Shown here one piece after another: positions 24,690-43,617 of a stretch of 64,000 nucleotides of DNA. This stretch comes from Cervus elaphus (lineage: Eukaryota > Chordata > Mammalia > Artiodactyla > Cervidae). Position 1 is the stretch's first letter. Each line of letters begins with the position of its first letter. Location of the stretch: NCBI RefSeq assembly GCF_910594005.1, contig NC_057817.1:27691001-27755000 (forward strand), in the 5' to 3' direction. A program made the translations under genes and the position numbers. Under the pieces are notes generated by a model that saw only the letters and a list, made by a program, of their open reading frames with translations, was not told the origin of the DNA and made no database searches.

Positions 24690-25407
24690 CAGATGCAAAA
24701 AACCGTCCATTTTATACAGTTTGTGGTTCAGAAGCAACAATATGCAAAACGGTGCAACAGTCTGTACTCTGCCCTCACCCCACCCGGATGTGCCCATTCC
24801 TATCTCCCAAGGCAGAGGACCCAGGACCCCTGCCCAGGAGGACCCCACTTAGTTACAGGCCCCTAGGGGGGCCAAGCCCTTAAGGGTCAAGGCTGAGAGG
24901 GAGGGAGACCAGCACCTTGGGCCCCCTCAGGCGCCCACTGGATAACTGGAACTGTGTCTGTGTGGGGTGGGCAGGGGAACGACCGGGCGGAGGCCATTTA
25001 TCCGCAAGGCCAAGGGTGGGGAGCAAGTAAAGCTGAGGAGAGGGCTTCGTGGGACAGGGTCCCCCCACCTGGAGGAGTTTTCCTGGACACCCCACAAGGC
25101 ACTACTGACCCAGATGTAGGACGGCACGTCCCATTTTGGGCCCCAGAACTTCTCCCAACACCGAACTCTCCGGTTCGCCTGTGCCCACCTCCCAGTGTAG
25201 TTTGGGGGAGGACGAGTAAAGAGGCCTGGGGCTGGGGTTCACCACCCTGCAGAGACTAGCCAGGACCAGCTGGGGTTGCCAAGGACCCTCTCCCGCTGCT
25301 CTGGGCTCTTGGGGTCCCCTTGGCGGCCGAGCGACCGCCCCCGCCCCCTTTTTGCACTGGCTGGAAAGAATAAATAAATAAATACGTTCCCCCGCCCGCC
25401 ACCGCCC
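24690..25407 (-). other. TAMALIN: TAMALIN 3'UTR (end approximate)
   Basis: From the stop codon to a probable poly(A) site near 24,690. No AATAAA is seen on the minus strand. The weaker TATAAA at about 24,712-24,717 is the best signal. The stretch includes an AAAT tetranucleotide repeat on the plus strand at about 25,369-25,384. Confidence 0.5.
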
Positions 25408-32390
<6,983 letters not shown>

Positions 32391-32484
32391 GGCTCCGGCG
32401 CCCCTCTCTGGCGGCGCTTTCTCTGCGCGGCGCGGCTGGCGGTGGCTCTAGGATGCCAGCCTGGAGGGTGGTGGGTCGCCTCCC

Positions 32485-32490
32485 TTTATA
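32485..32490 (-). promoter_or_regulatory. TAMALIN: TATA box of TAMALIN
   Basis: The minus strand reads TATAAAGGGAGG here, 95 nt upstream of the ATG. A start site near 32,457 would give a 5'UTR of about 65 nt. GC boxes (GGGCGG/CCGCCC types) lie just upstream, within the CpG island. Confidence 0.7.
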
Positions 32491-33589
32491 GGCTCGGGGA
32501 GCGGGGCGGGCTGGTGGGGCGGGCGGGGAGCTGCGGGCAGGGAGCGGCCTCGCCTCCTGCGCGTTTGGCTCCGCCCCTGGGGCGGAGCCCACTGCTCCGG
32601 AGCCCCGCCCACAGCTCCTGAGGCTTGCCTAGACCGGGGAAACTCTTGGGGACCTCGAGCGCCCGTAGGGAAAAAAGCTAGCCGCGGAAAGGAGCGGGAG
32701 GGGATGGGGGCGGGCCAGGGCACCCTGGGGCGGAGTATGGGTCTCTGTGATACCTGAGGGAGGGGGAGCCTGTGAAAGGGCTTGTGCACGAGATTTGAAA
32801 AGTTAGGGATGGATGTCTTCAGAGATTCGAGGAGTCTGGCGGTGGAGTGACAGTAAGGAGTCTTTAGAAGGAGGTTTGGAGGCCCAGAGTAAGATTTGAG
32901 GAGACCCAGGGGGCTGCAGAAGACTTTAGGCTAGGAGAAGGAGGCAGGGGGAGGGGTGAGGTCTCTGGTGGGAGAAAAAAGATGGCCCTGAAGTAGCTGT
33001 GTAGAAGCCACTAGGGGGTGAAAGGGTCCAGGGTTTCCTCTTTACATAGCTCCCGAAACAGTTGAAAAGAGCTGCCTCTCCTTCCCAGGTCAAGGGAAAA
33101 GGGAAGAGACGGAAACCCAGAAAGTAGTAGACTTAATTCTGGCCCATCAGCCTCACCTCCTGATGTTGGAGATCAGGTAACCTTTCTCCAGCAGACAGAT
33201 GCTCACTGTAGGGCTGACTCATGGCAGGGCATATGGTGCGCTGAGAGGGTGCTCAGGATTGGGGGTTGGTGCTCAACCATACTCTGACCCTTCTTGGGGA
33301 CCACCTCCCCCCCACCCTCGGCTGTGTTGTCTGTGGCTGACAGCCTATGGGAGAGGTGGGAATGACCCAGCCGAAGTCTCTGTCGTCAGTGGTACCTGAA
33401 TAAGAAGTGAGAGGAGGAAGTGGTAGGTCAGGCCTGGCGTCTGAAGAGTGGCCAGCCACCACAGGGTGTCAGCACCGCAAGCTGAGGGCTCCACATCCCG
33501 ACGTCTGCCGCTAAACAGAAGCCAGGAATGCACTGTCCTCATCTGTCCCCTCCTCCAGTGTTCCCAAATCTGTGTTATGCTTTATATTA

Positions 33590-33835
33590 ATAGCTGACAT
33601 TTATGAAGCATTTACCATGTGCTGTGCACACTGTTCTGTGTATTACATCCATGAATGAACTTGTTTGGTCTTCATAACAACCCTATGAAATAGATACCAT
33701 CATCATCTCTTACGGAGAAGGAAACTGAGGCCCAGAGAGGTCAAGTAACTTGCTCTAGGCCACTCTGTGACAGAGCTGATTCAAACCTGGGCAGCCTGCA
33801 GAGCCTGAAATCTACCCACTGTGTGATGCAGTCTT
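33590..33835 (-). mobile_element. MIR SINE
   Basis: Minus orientation: GCATTTACCATGTGCTGTGC start, GAAACTGAGGCCCAGAGAGG middle, nearly full length. Confidence 0.85.
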
Positions 33836-34814
33836 CTGCTGTTCTTCATTCGCCTTAGGTTGAAGCCCTGCTCCAGGCCAGGTCACAGAGGCTCTTGGTC
33901 AGTAGGGAGTGATGCACGCACCAGTGCTGTGTTAGATGCATGGTATGTGGAGCACAGAGGGCCTAGTGACCCAGCAACCTGGGAAGGTTAGGAAAGGCTT
34001 TCTGTCTCCTGTGTCTCTCTGTCCACGGGTCTGTCTCCATCTTCTTGCTTCCTAGTCTCCTGACTCTGTCTGTCTCCCCCAACCCCAGGCCCCTGGGGCC
34101 CCATCCCCTGTAGGAGGTGTGGGTGGGAGGGGGTGCTTCTCCACCCCGCAGTGATTACACAAGTCCAGATGGCAGGATGCTTGTTGGGTGGGGGGCAGGG
34201 GTGGATTGGGGACGGCCAGGAGCCAAGTACCAGCTCCCTTAGAGCCTTCCTCTGCCTCCTCCCACCTTCCCCCTTGGCACCACCAAGTGGCCATCAGCTG
34301 AGGGGCCGAGGGGGCGTTGGTGGGGAAACACGGGGCTCTATTGTGAAGCAGTAGCACAGATGGACCCCTGGACCGTCTGCTGCCTGCTCCTGACAGACAG
34401 CATCTGTGGTGGGGGTGGGGATGGGGAGGCGAGCGAAGGCAGGAGAGGCAATGGTTTCTATTCTCTTCACTCCTCGCCTATCCCTGAAGGGACTCTCAAA
34501 AGGGTGTCTTATGAGTGCTTCTGTACTTCCACCCCACCTATCCCACAGTGGTACCTAAGGGACACCTTCTTGCCTAAAACCTGGGGGAGCAGATGCCATG
34601 GGTGTCACAGCATTGGTGTCTGCAAGCCCTGTTGAGACAGTCCTTCTTCAGACTGATGTGGAGACAGAGCCTTTCCGTCAGCATCCAGGCCAGTCTGCCT
34701 CTCCGCCTCCAAGCGAGAGAACAGCACCAGAGAAGTGAAACTCAAGTTTCTGCCTCTTGCCAGGCAGGGCACTCTGGAGAACCCCAGAGTAAAGGTGGCC
34801 CCAGAAGATGCAAT

Positions 34815-34985
34815 TTCTGTCACATTCCTCACATGATTTCCTCAAATCCTAGTTCAGAGCCGAAAAGGGCCTTGTGGTCCAGAGTGGACACCAGGTGAAC
34901 CAAGCCCTCATTCAGTGGAGGCAGCAAACTGAAGCAGGGAGGGAAAGATGGTGGCAGAACAAGCATTAGAACCCACAAGAGCCCA
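34815..34985 (-). mobile_element. MIR-like fragment
   Basis: Minus orientation, degraded: CAGTGGAGGCAGCAAACTGA and CAAGCATTAGAACCC. Confidence 0.4.
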
Positions 34986-37164
34986 GTCTCCCTGGCTCTG
35001 GAGACTATTTAATTCAGCGGTTGGTAGCTCCCCCTGAGAGCTCAGAGATCCATGCCTGCTTCCTCCTCCCAATATTCCCAGTTCCTCCAGGGAGGCAATG
35101 GGGAGCCCAGGATGCCATACGGTGGGGTAGTGGTGCCCTCTGCTGGCCATGAATCTCTTGGAAAATCTTCCAATCAATCTGGGAAGGGCTGTCCGGCAGG
35201 CGCTAGAGCCCCACTTTAAGGACCCCCACCCAGAGCTCCTCTTCCACCTGAGAAGTACTGTGTTCAGCTGAGACGCCAAGCTCTGCTTTGGTCACCAAGT
35301 TCTGGAGTTTCACACCTGTTAGGAAGCTGTGTTTGTGATCTAAGCCTGGCTGCAGGTGACATTCCTCAGGGAGAGGGCGGACAGCCAGTGGGCTTCCTCT
35401 GTGCAGGAAGCTGCACGCGCCAGACAGTACACCGGGCCCGCAAAACTTTGCCTTTTCCAACCCTCCACTTCCTCCTGAGCCTGAGTCTCTAGTGTAGCAT
35501 CTGCTCCCCTCATCCCATCTTCGGCAGCTCCTTAACGCTGGGGATGGGGGTGGGGGACATGCTACACTCTGCAGCCTCATACTAGGATACCTCCCCACTC
35601 CACCCTCCTCCCCAAGGAAGCCTCCTGGTAAAAGCAAAGCCCTGTTGCTCTGGCTCCACAGACATCTGCACTCAATCTGTACCTTATTCCTGAGCAAGTG
35701 CCAGGCTTTCAGAAGAATTTCCCAGGCTTTGCATCCTTTCGTTCCAGCTGTCCTGGCTCCTAGCTCTCAGGGTACACAGGGCTTGGTCTGTGGAGGGGGG
35801 CACAGACATGGGGGCTTGGCTAATGGACGAGGCCTAGGTGAGATTCCTTCTTTGAGACAAGCCCTTTCCCAGACACCTAACCATCAACAGTCCCTTGAGT
35901 CCTGTCCTCACCCACCTGCTCAAGCTCTCGGCTGCCATCAGGAGATCCAGACACTCAGGGCAAGAGCTGCAGAAGCCCAGGCCCCTCTGGTGTCTGAGTC
36001 GGTGTCAGAGCTCTCCCATGGTCATTTCATCCCAGGACTGGGGTGTTGCCACTGCTTCTGAGTGGGAGGTGGGAGGGCGAGGGCTTGGAACTCAGCTGGC
36101 TGTCTGGGAAGGAATGGGGCTGGGCCCCGGGTGCAGGCCGCTGAGGGAGGCCTGGGCAGCTGGTGGGCAGCTGACTGGGCAGGGAGCGGTTGTTTTCTTT
36201 AATGGCTCCTATTTCCCAACTGTTTCCACAGGCTAGTGTCTCTGTGTGGCACTGGGGTCCAGGGAAGCCCAGCAGCAGAGGCGGGGGGTGGGGGTGGGGG
36301 GCGTCTGGGAACTGGAGCAAGGCGGACATGGCAGTTTGTTTGTGTTGGATACAGTGGCCTCTCAGTCTGATCCCAGTCAGAGGTCAGGGATTATCTTGCC
36401 TCCTTAGGTGGGATGGCAAGATATTAGTATCTCAGGCTTGGACAGGTTAGACTGGCAGAGGGGAGACAGGGTCAGCTCTCTAGTTTTCCTTACAGCATCC
36501 ACTTAGCACTTTTAGGACAGAGGGCATGTATTATTTTATCCCGCCTCATTTCAGACAGGTACAGAGAGCTAGGAAAGAAAATGACACCTTTCAGGGCCCC
36601 GGACTCCCCACATCTCCTCCCTCCTGGCAAACCCACCTGCTCTGGTGGTCCACCCCTGGCTCCTTCTCCCGGGGACAGCACTGTACACGGGGCTAAGATT
36701 CTCCTGTAGACTCCGAACTGAAGCTGGCTCCTCCTCACTGTCCACATCTGACCGTGCTCCCAGCCTGAGCGTCCTACCCACTGCCTCTCCCTGTCCTCCA
36801 GCGTTTCCTGCTCTACCACTCCGGTAATTGCCTTCTCAAGTCAGCACCGTGTTCTTCCGCAAACACAAGATCACATGACTCTGCTGCTCAGAACCCACCG
36901 AGGGCTTGTTCCTACATGCGGAATGACAAAGAGGTGTTCACTTATAGGACAACTCCACATAAACATGCTACTGAGAATTTGGAGACCCTGTCGGGACTCA
37001 AGAGGGAAAGTGATGGAGATTAGCAGCCTGAGGTGGCTGTTACAGGGAGGTGGTAGCATTGGTGGCCCTTGGGATGCAGTCCTGACTTCTCAGCAGCTCT
37101 AAGAGATTTCCTCTGTGCACCCTGGCTCCCTTGCTCTAGGATATTGAACATTTATGGTTCTTCT

Positions 37165-37465
37165 TCTTTTTTTTTTAATTAATTACTTTTGGCTGTGCTG
37201 GGTCTTCCTTGCTGTGCCTGGGCTTGCTCTATTTGCAGCCGGCCGGGGTTACTCTTCCTTGAGGTGTGTGGGCTTCTCATTGTAGTAGCTTCTCTTGGTG
37301 GTTTTGTTGCAGAGCACAGGTGCTAGAGCATGGGTTCAGTAGTTGTGGCACGTAGGCTTAGTTGCCCCATGGCATGTGGAATCTTCTTGGACTAGGGATC
37401 AAACCTGTGTCCCCTGGACTGGCAGGTGGACTCTTAACCACTGGACCACCAGGGAGGTCCCACCT
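37165..37465 (-). mobile_element. CHR-type artiodactyl SINE, near full length
   Basis: Minus-strand copy with a T-run at 37,168 and the tRNA-like end ACCACTGGACCACCAGGGAG on the plus strand, about 300 bp long. Confidence 0.82.
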
Positions 37466-38039
37466 TTAGTTCTTGAACGGTGACACTCTTTTTGACCAAA
37501 TCTCCCGTCCCCAGTCAGTAGGCCAATGCCGAACCCAAAATAGATGAGACATCACCTCTCTTGACCCCATCTTCCTGTGTTCCCAGAGTATTACATGTCT
37601 GCCCTTATCATAGCACTTAACTCGCTCCATTGTAATTACCTATTAACTAATCCATTCTATCCGGTCAGGAGCCCCTGGAGGACTGGCTTTCCCTAGGCAC
37701 CTCACCTGTGCTTCCATGACGCGTTACACATGGCTGTGTAGCAGGACTTGCTAAAACCTGCCCTCCTGTTCTCTGTACAGATTCTCTCCATCTCGAAGGG
37801 CAGGGGCCACAGATTGTTCGTCCTTCTGTTCTGCCTACTGCTTTACACACTAAGGTTGTTGAACAAATGCTTCTTACTTAATAATAATGAATTTAGAGCC
37901 CAGTCCATCCTGTTGTTCCTTAAACTTTCCTATCCCATTGTCCTCCATCCTTGACCTCCAAGGACCACTCCCAGGTGGATCCAGAGCTATCTGCCATATT
38001 CCTTAAATCTGATCCTGTCTGGCCATGGGATGCCCAACT

Positions 38040-38400
38040 CCTCTTGGGGTGTGGTGCCAGGGGTTTGGTCAAAGACAAGTCTGGATGTTACTGTGAAGTT
38101 ATGTTTTAGGTGTGATTAACATTTAAATCAACAGACTTGCAATAAAGCAGGTAACCCTCCATAGGGTGGATGGGCTTTACCTAATCAGTTGAAGGGCTTA
38201 AAAGATTGCCGTCCCTTGAGGAAGAAGAAATTTTGCCTCCAGACTATCTTCTTTCCTGTTTCTCTAGCCTCTCTCTCTGCTCTGCAGATTTCAGATTTGC
38301 CAGCCGCACAGTTGTGTGAATCAATTCTTTTAAATATCTATCCATCCAGGCTATTAGTTTCATTTCTCTGGTGAACCCTAATAAACCATTCCTGTCTTGA
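38040..38400 (+). repeat. Interspersed repeat, family not named
   Basis: GTGATTAACATTTAAATCAA, CCTCCATAGGGTGGATGGGC and the end TCTCTGGTGAACCCTAATAA are familiar from mammalian genomes, but I cannot name the family reliably. Confidence 0.4.
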
Positions 38401-39439
38401 CCCAAAGCTTTCCCCAGGCCTTCATTACATGTCCCTCACATGTTCCTGTGTGTCTCTTAAACTTTTGCTATTCTACCCCTCATTCTGTTTTGGTTGTATT
38501 TAGCAAGATCCAGACTGTAGATCAGAAGACATGGTCTGGTGGGAGGACGGCAGGGACAGAAATTTTAAATGTGGGCAACAAAACCCCCACATTCAAACGA
38601 ATTCAGGTCTCCTGTGTCATGGGCCTTACAAAGGTGAAATGTTAGTAACCTTCAAGGGCACATGAAGAGGTCCCAGTGTGGTTGCCTTCTGATTTTCAAA
38701 ATGATGGAAGTTGAACCTGCAGTTCTTAGCCTAGTGGATTTGGGGTCCATAGTTGGCAAGATGACTCACTACTGATTAGCTTTTGAACTGGGATGAGGTC
38801 CACTATAACCCACTTCACCTTTCCTTTCGACAAACACAAGAATACCTTGCTACATCTGCTAGGTGCTTGTGCCTTTGCTGTTATTTTGCCCATTAAAGAA
38901 CTCTGGCCAGGATGCAAGGACAACTTAATTAGTGGCTGATTTGGGTTACTGGGATGTATGCCAGACTTAAAAGCCAACTTCTAGAGGAAAGTTGCTTGAT
39001 TTTCTCCAGTCCAACAGTCTCAGATAACAGGACAATAGAAAACTCTGGGTAACAAATCAGAATTTTAAAATATTGAGAAGGCTGGAGCTATTGGCAGGTT
39101 CTATGGTAAAATTTAATGGGGTAAACACATAACATCCTGTACTTGAGTTCAAAAATACCAATTTCTCACATACAGGATGGAGGAGGGGGGCTGGATTTTA
39201 CTCAGCCCGCGACATGCGGTGCAGTCCTGGGATGTGACCTGAAGGTGTCAAACAGTCTGGAATTCTCATCCTAGTCTGTCCTAGTCAATGTCCTAGTCAA
39301 TGTCCGGGTGGACTGCTACGTGCCCTCCGTGGCCCCAGGCTCCAGCCAGGTTCTTGGGAAGCAGCCAGCGTGGGGGAAGGACACGGCGTCATGGAGGCAG
39401 GATGTGCCGAGGCTGAGGGGCTGCAGTCTCTGGCCAGAC

Positions 39440-39640
39440 ACTGGACCCAAGGTCTTTTCCACCCTTGTGAGCTACGTACGTGGGCAATTTGTCTTCTCTA
39501 ACCATCAGTTTCCTAATCCACAGAGGATAATAATGGCCACCTCATGTTGTTTTGAGGATGAAAGCAGTTCATGTACGTAAGGCCAATTTTGGCACACTGC
39601 CCAGCACACAGTAACTTTTAAGTAAGTATTTGCTAATATT
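39440..39640 (+). mobile_element. MIR SINE
   Basis: Plus orientation: ACCATCAGTTTCCTAATCCA and CACACAGTAACTTTTAAGTA. Confidence 0.65.
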
Positions 39641-40489
39641 AATGGTAGAAGCTCTAAGCTTTGCAAGATTCATGAAAACATAACAGCTGACTTCAAGTAT
39701 TTTAAGGGACCTTAAATGGAAGAGTGAATTAGTGCTCTGAACCATCTGTGGAGAGAACTCACAGGGAGGCTGCCCAGTTCTATGCAAAGAAGAGCTGTCC
39801 GCTGAGCAGATGGCCAGCAGGTGGGGGCTGTGGTCCTGAGTGTCACGGCATGAGGCTATGGCCACTTGGCGGGGATGCTGTGGGGGAGTCAAGCACGTGA
39901 TGGGTGGTAGACCTCTGGAGTCCCGTCTAAACTTGAGATCCTATGATTCTAGACTTTGTCTCTTGGGTTCCTCGGCCTAGAGATTTTTAAAGACATTCAC
40001 AGCCACCCACACACTGAAAATCCCAGAGTAACCACTGTACACTCCCATATCAAAGTCCCCTAACCCATCCCCAAATTCACATTTCTACTCCAAGTCAGGA
40101 GTGGGGAAGCGAAAACTGAGGAGGGTCTAGGCTGCTGTGGAGACTAGGTGGCTTGTGACTTACCAGGATCAAGACCCTCTTTTATATAAAGAGAAAACTG
40201 CCAAAAGACAAATACAGACAAAGCCCAAGAGAAGGTGTTGAGTTTGTCCTCCATTCCCTCTCCAGGCCAGGCCCTCCCTCTATGAAATGCAGAGAAACAG
40301 CCTCAGGAAGACCCTCCCGATGTTCCAATCAGGTTCTCTTCTGACGTGAGCTGCTGTAGCAGATGTTCATGAACATCATGCCCTGGCAAGTGGGAGGGGA
40401 AAGATACTACCTGAGAGCATCTGCCCAACTCCCCTGACAAAGGCCGGGCAGCCAGTCGGTCTACAGATGTCAAACAGACAGCACCAGAG

Positions 40490-42046
40490 AGGCTCTGTGA
40501 ATAAAACTTTAATAATGTACAGCAGAAATTGGACAGGCTCATTCTTATATTAAAACAAAAGATTTCCTATATTACAACTTATTTACATTTGCATACTGAA
40601 GAGGTAAAGTGTCTAAGTGGCTATTTTACAGTCCATTCTAATAAAATGTACAAAAACAAACAGAAGTACCGAGAATGCCGTTCAGGGGCCTCGATGGCGA
40701 CATTAAGAACGGGCTTGGACTTGGTCTGTGAATCCAAAATCCAGAGGTGCAGGTAGCCCTATGGATCAGGGTTAGCCTCAGGGAGCCAAAACCACAGCTT
40801 TAGTTTCTCCCCAACTCTCTAACTCCTAACTCGTGGGTTAAGAGTGGCGGCAGTGGGGCTGGGAGCTTCCCCCCAGAACTGCTGAGTCTTCCCCGGAGGT
40901 GGAGGAGTGTGTGGTGAGGACAGCTGGGCCACCTGGGCAGTGGGCTAGTGGCTTAGGAGTCCCTGGGTCGAGGAGTGTCGGCAGATCCCAGAGGCTGGTT
41001 GAGGCAGGGAGTGAGGAGTCTGAGTTCCATCAGCTCCCATAACCCGCCAAGCTCTGCCGGAGGGCAGACAAGAAGGGGGAAGCGCGTCAGCAGGGGTAGG
41101 GAAAGAAGATCCCCCTAATGACACAATTGGTATTTAAGGGAAATTAATCAGTAGCCAGTAAATTGGCCCAAAGGGTGAGGGGAAGATCTCCTTTAACGCA
41201 AGGAAAGAAGCACTACACCGGGAAAATAAATAGGAAGGCCAGGGCACTGGGGAGACGGATGGAAGTGGGGGGAGGGCTCCCCCCTCCTCCACAAGCTTTG
41301 GCAGAGAATCGCTGGGCTAGAGGCAGGGATGGGCTGAGGCTGCACACACACTGTGCCTCCCCTGGGGGGCAGGAAGGGGGCTCTGGATGAACGCAGTGAT
41401 GGGGGGTTTCACTGCCCACCACCGGCCTCTTTGGTGGGGGACAGGGGGGCATCCTCGCCTCCTTAGTGGTCTTGTATAAGAGCAATCGCTCCAGGCTCAA
41501 AAGGCTCAGAACCAACTATGAAAACTTCTGGTCTCAAGATAGGCACCCCCTGACTTGAGTCAGTCCCATTGTCAGCGCTCCAAGAGCAGGACCCAAGCCT
41601 ATCTTTGTTCACAGCTGTATTTCCCAGCACCCAGCATGGTGCCTGACACCCAGCTGGCACTCAGCGAGTGTCCGCTGAGTGAGTGCCTGGAGGAGAAGGT
41701 GCAACCTGTGGGCGACGCACAAAAAGCTAAAGCCCCAGTGCAAAACCCACTTTGGGTGGGACTGGGCAGGGAGGCAGGACGCCAGCGAGACCAACCCCCA
41801 GGGCAGAGGAACTCTTGCAGCTGAGGTGGGGGGGGAGCAGGCTCAGGTACAAGGACAGATATTTCCAGTGTGATTGAGCTGTGTGCGTCTGATTGAAGCA
41901 TTTTTTTTGTGTGGTTGTTTTTATAGGGATTTCCTTAAAAACAAATGGATTGAGAGGTAATTATCACATAGAGATGGTTTTCCTTTTATAAAAACTTAAC
42001 AGTATTTAAAAAAAGTTAAAATCCAGACCCTCCCAATAAAATTAAA

Positions 42047-42080
<34 letters not shown>

Positions 42081-43491
42081 CAAACCACTCCAGTTAAGTT
42101 ATGGCTTCAAAGTTATTATATACCTAAGATATGCTGACCGAACCACCACCCACAACCGTGCTTCTAGACGTCGTTAAATACTACACTCAGGTTAAATAAC
42201 AGGTTCAGCTCAGGCTGTTCCCTTTAGTAAAGCCCCTGAAGTGGATGCAAGTCTCACATCTTCCCTCCACCATGATCGGATAACCCAGTAAAAGACCCAT
42301 GCAGATGCCTCCCCCCCCCCCAGCCTCCCTCCCCAGTCCTCATCCCCGCTTCCCTTCCCCGCCCTAAACCCACCACCACCGAAAATACACACTGCTGTCT
42401 CCAGAATCTGGGATATGAAAGACAGATGTGACATTCCAGTCTGAGTCTCCCCAGGTCTGGGCTGCAAATTCCTCGGCCCCTCCTTGACGCTGCCGAGGAT
42501 GATGCCCTTAGGCTGGCTCATTTCCCACGGTGGCCGCTGACCACAACACCCCAGGTTTCCGCCGAGATTCTTGCCCTGCCCATCCCACCCTCCTCCCTCA
42601 CATTTGGACCCAAAAGCCTCGCCTGCCGCGGACAACTGGGCCAGCTTTGGTTCCACAGTCTGAAGTGGAGAAGGAGGGCCAGGCGACACAGGGGCAGGCG
42701 GAATAGCCTGCTGGGGGGTGGGGTACCACTGTGGAGCGGGGGTTCTGGAAGGAGGGGTGGGGAGGGAGACCACCAGGAGGGGCACCAGGGAAACTAGACG
42801 CTGCTCACTACTGAACAGAGGCACCAGCACGCAGAGACGGCATGACGACCACAGCCCCGACCTGCACATGCACAGAAAGCTCAAGCAGGTAAGTGCGCAC
42901 CTACAGACACACACGTATACACACACACGTGTAAGGGCGTGGCACAGACCAGGCACAACAGGGGACGCACCTCGGCACATGCACACACGGCTGGACAGAC
43001 AGGCACCAGCAGTCCCTCCAGGGGTCCTCGCGGGCGGAGAGGAGCCGGAGACCTGGAGCTGCCAGGAGGGGCCATCCTTCTGGTTCCCGGGGCCGCTCGC
43101 TGCACTGGGGTTGGTCCCGGGGTAAAGCCCTCAGTGCTGCTCAGCACCGGGCCACACTCAGCTCCTCCCGGGCCGCGTGTCGCCACACCAGGCTCCTCGC
43201 TGGGGGCACCGGGCTCTGTGGGACATCCCACGACAGCCGGTCCGGGTCGCGGCATTGAGTTCTCCATGCCATTCGCTCTCAGAGGCTCCATGCCACTAGG
43301 AGGTAAATATCAAAGGTGTCTGTGTCTCAAACCCATCGTGGGAGTGAGCGAGTCTCCCGGGCTCTGTCCCTCTGTGGGCCAAGCTCCTGGCCACAGAGGG
43401 CTGGGCAGAAACGAGAGGTAGGCCTCCATCTGATGCTCGACGCGGCCGCTCGGCTGTAGGTCCCGCGGCCTGGCGGCTGTGGGGGGGGCGG
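40490..43491 (-). other. ACVR1B: ACVR1B 3'UTR
   Basis: About 3.0 kb from the stop codon to the poly(A) site, close to the length of the human 3'UTR as known. The proximal part (42.9-43.5 kb) is GC-rich. The middle holds a C-run near 42,310 and a long A-run on the plus strand near 42,045-42,065, so the mRNA has a U-run there. The open frames here are shadows in UTR sequence. The end is set by the ATTAAA signal. Confidence 0.8.
40508..40513 (-). terminator. ACVR1B: ACVR1B poly(A) signal ATTAAA
   Basis: On the minus strand ATTAAA lies in an AT-rich context (TACATTATTAAAGTTTTATT). Cleavage is expected about 15-25 nt further on, near 40,490. No AATAAA was found on the minus strand between the stop codon and here. 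This is the most common alternative hexamer. Confidence 0.7.
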
Positions 43492-43617
43492 CTAGATCTT
43501 CACGTCCTCCTGCACACTGAGCTGGGACAGGGTCTTCTTGATGCGCAGCGCGGTCAGGCGGGCTGCGCCGTTGGCGTACCAGCACTCCCGCATCATCTTC
43601 CCCATCACCCGCAGCGC
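43492..43617 (-). CDS. ACVR1B: ACVR1B exon 9: C-terminal exon and stop
   Basis: 126 nt, residues 465-505 plus stop TAG at 43494-43492. It encodes ALRVMGKMMRECWYANGAAR and the last kinase helix with TALRIKKTLSQ, ending in SVQEDVKI, the exact ALK4 C-terminus. The acceptor is at 43619-43618. Confidence 0.97.
   Translation of the reverse strand, partial: ALRVMGKMMRECWYANGAARLTALRIKKTLSQLSVQEDVKI

Larger units (their letters stand above)
32740..40489. other. Intergenic region between ACVR1B and TAMALIN
   Basis: About 7.8 kb between the TAMALIN promoter and the ACVR1B poly(A) site. It contains MIRs (33.6 and 34.8 kb), a full CHR SINE (37.2 kb), an unnamed interspersed repeat (38.0-38.4 kb) and a MIR at 39.45 kb. 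No coding exon is seen. Confidence 0.75.

Noticed and set aside
1..24690. NR4A1 coding exons
   Set aside because: Expected nearby by synteny, so I looked for the known start (MPCIQAQYG-type) and the zinc-finger exons on the minus strand. None is in the window.
40500..40505. AATAAA on the plus strand
   Set aside because: No plus-strand gene ends here. The minus-strand ATTAAA at 40,508-40,513 is the relevant signal for ACVR1B.
42210..42986. 258-codon open frame on the minus strand
   Set aside because: It lies in the ACVR1B 3'UTR downstream of a proper stop codon and has no domain.
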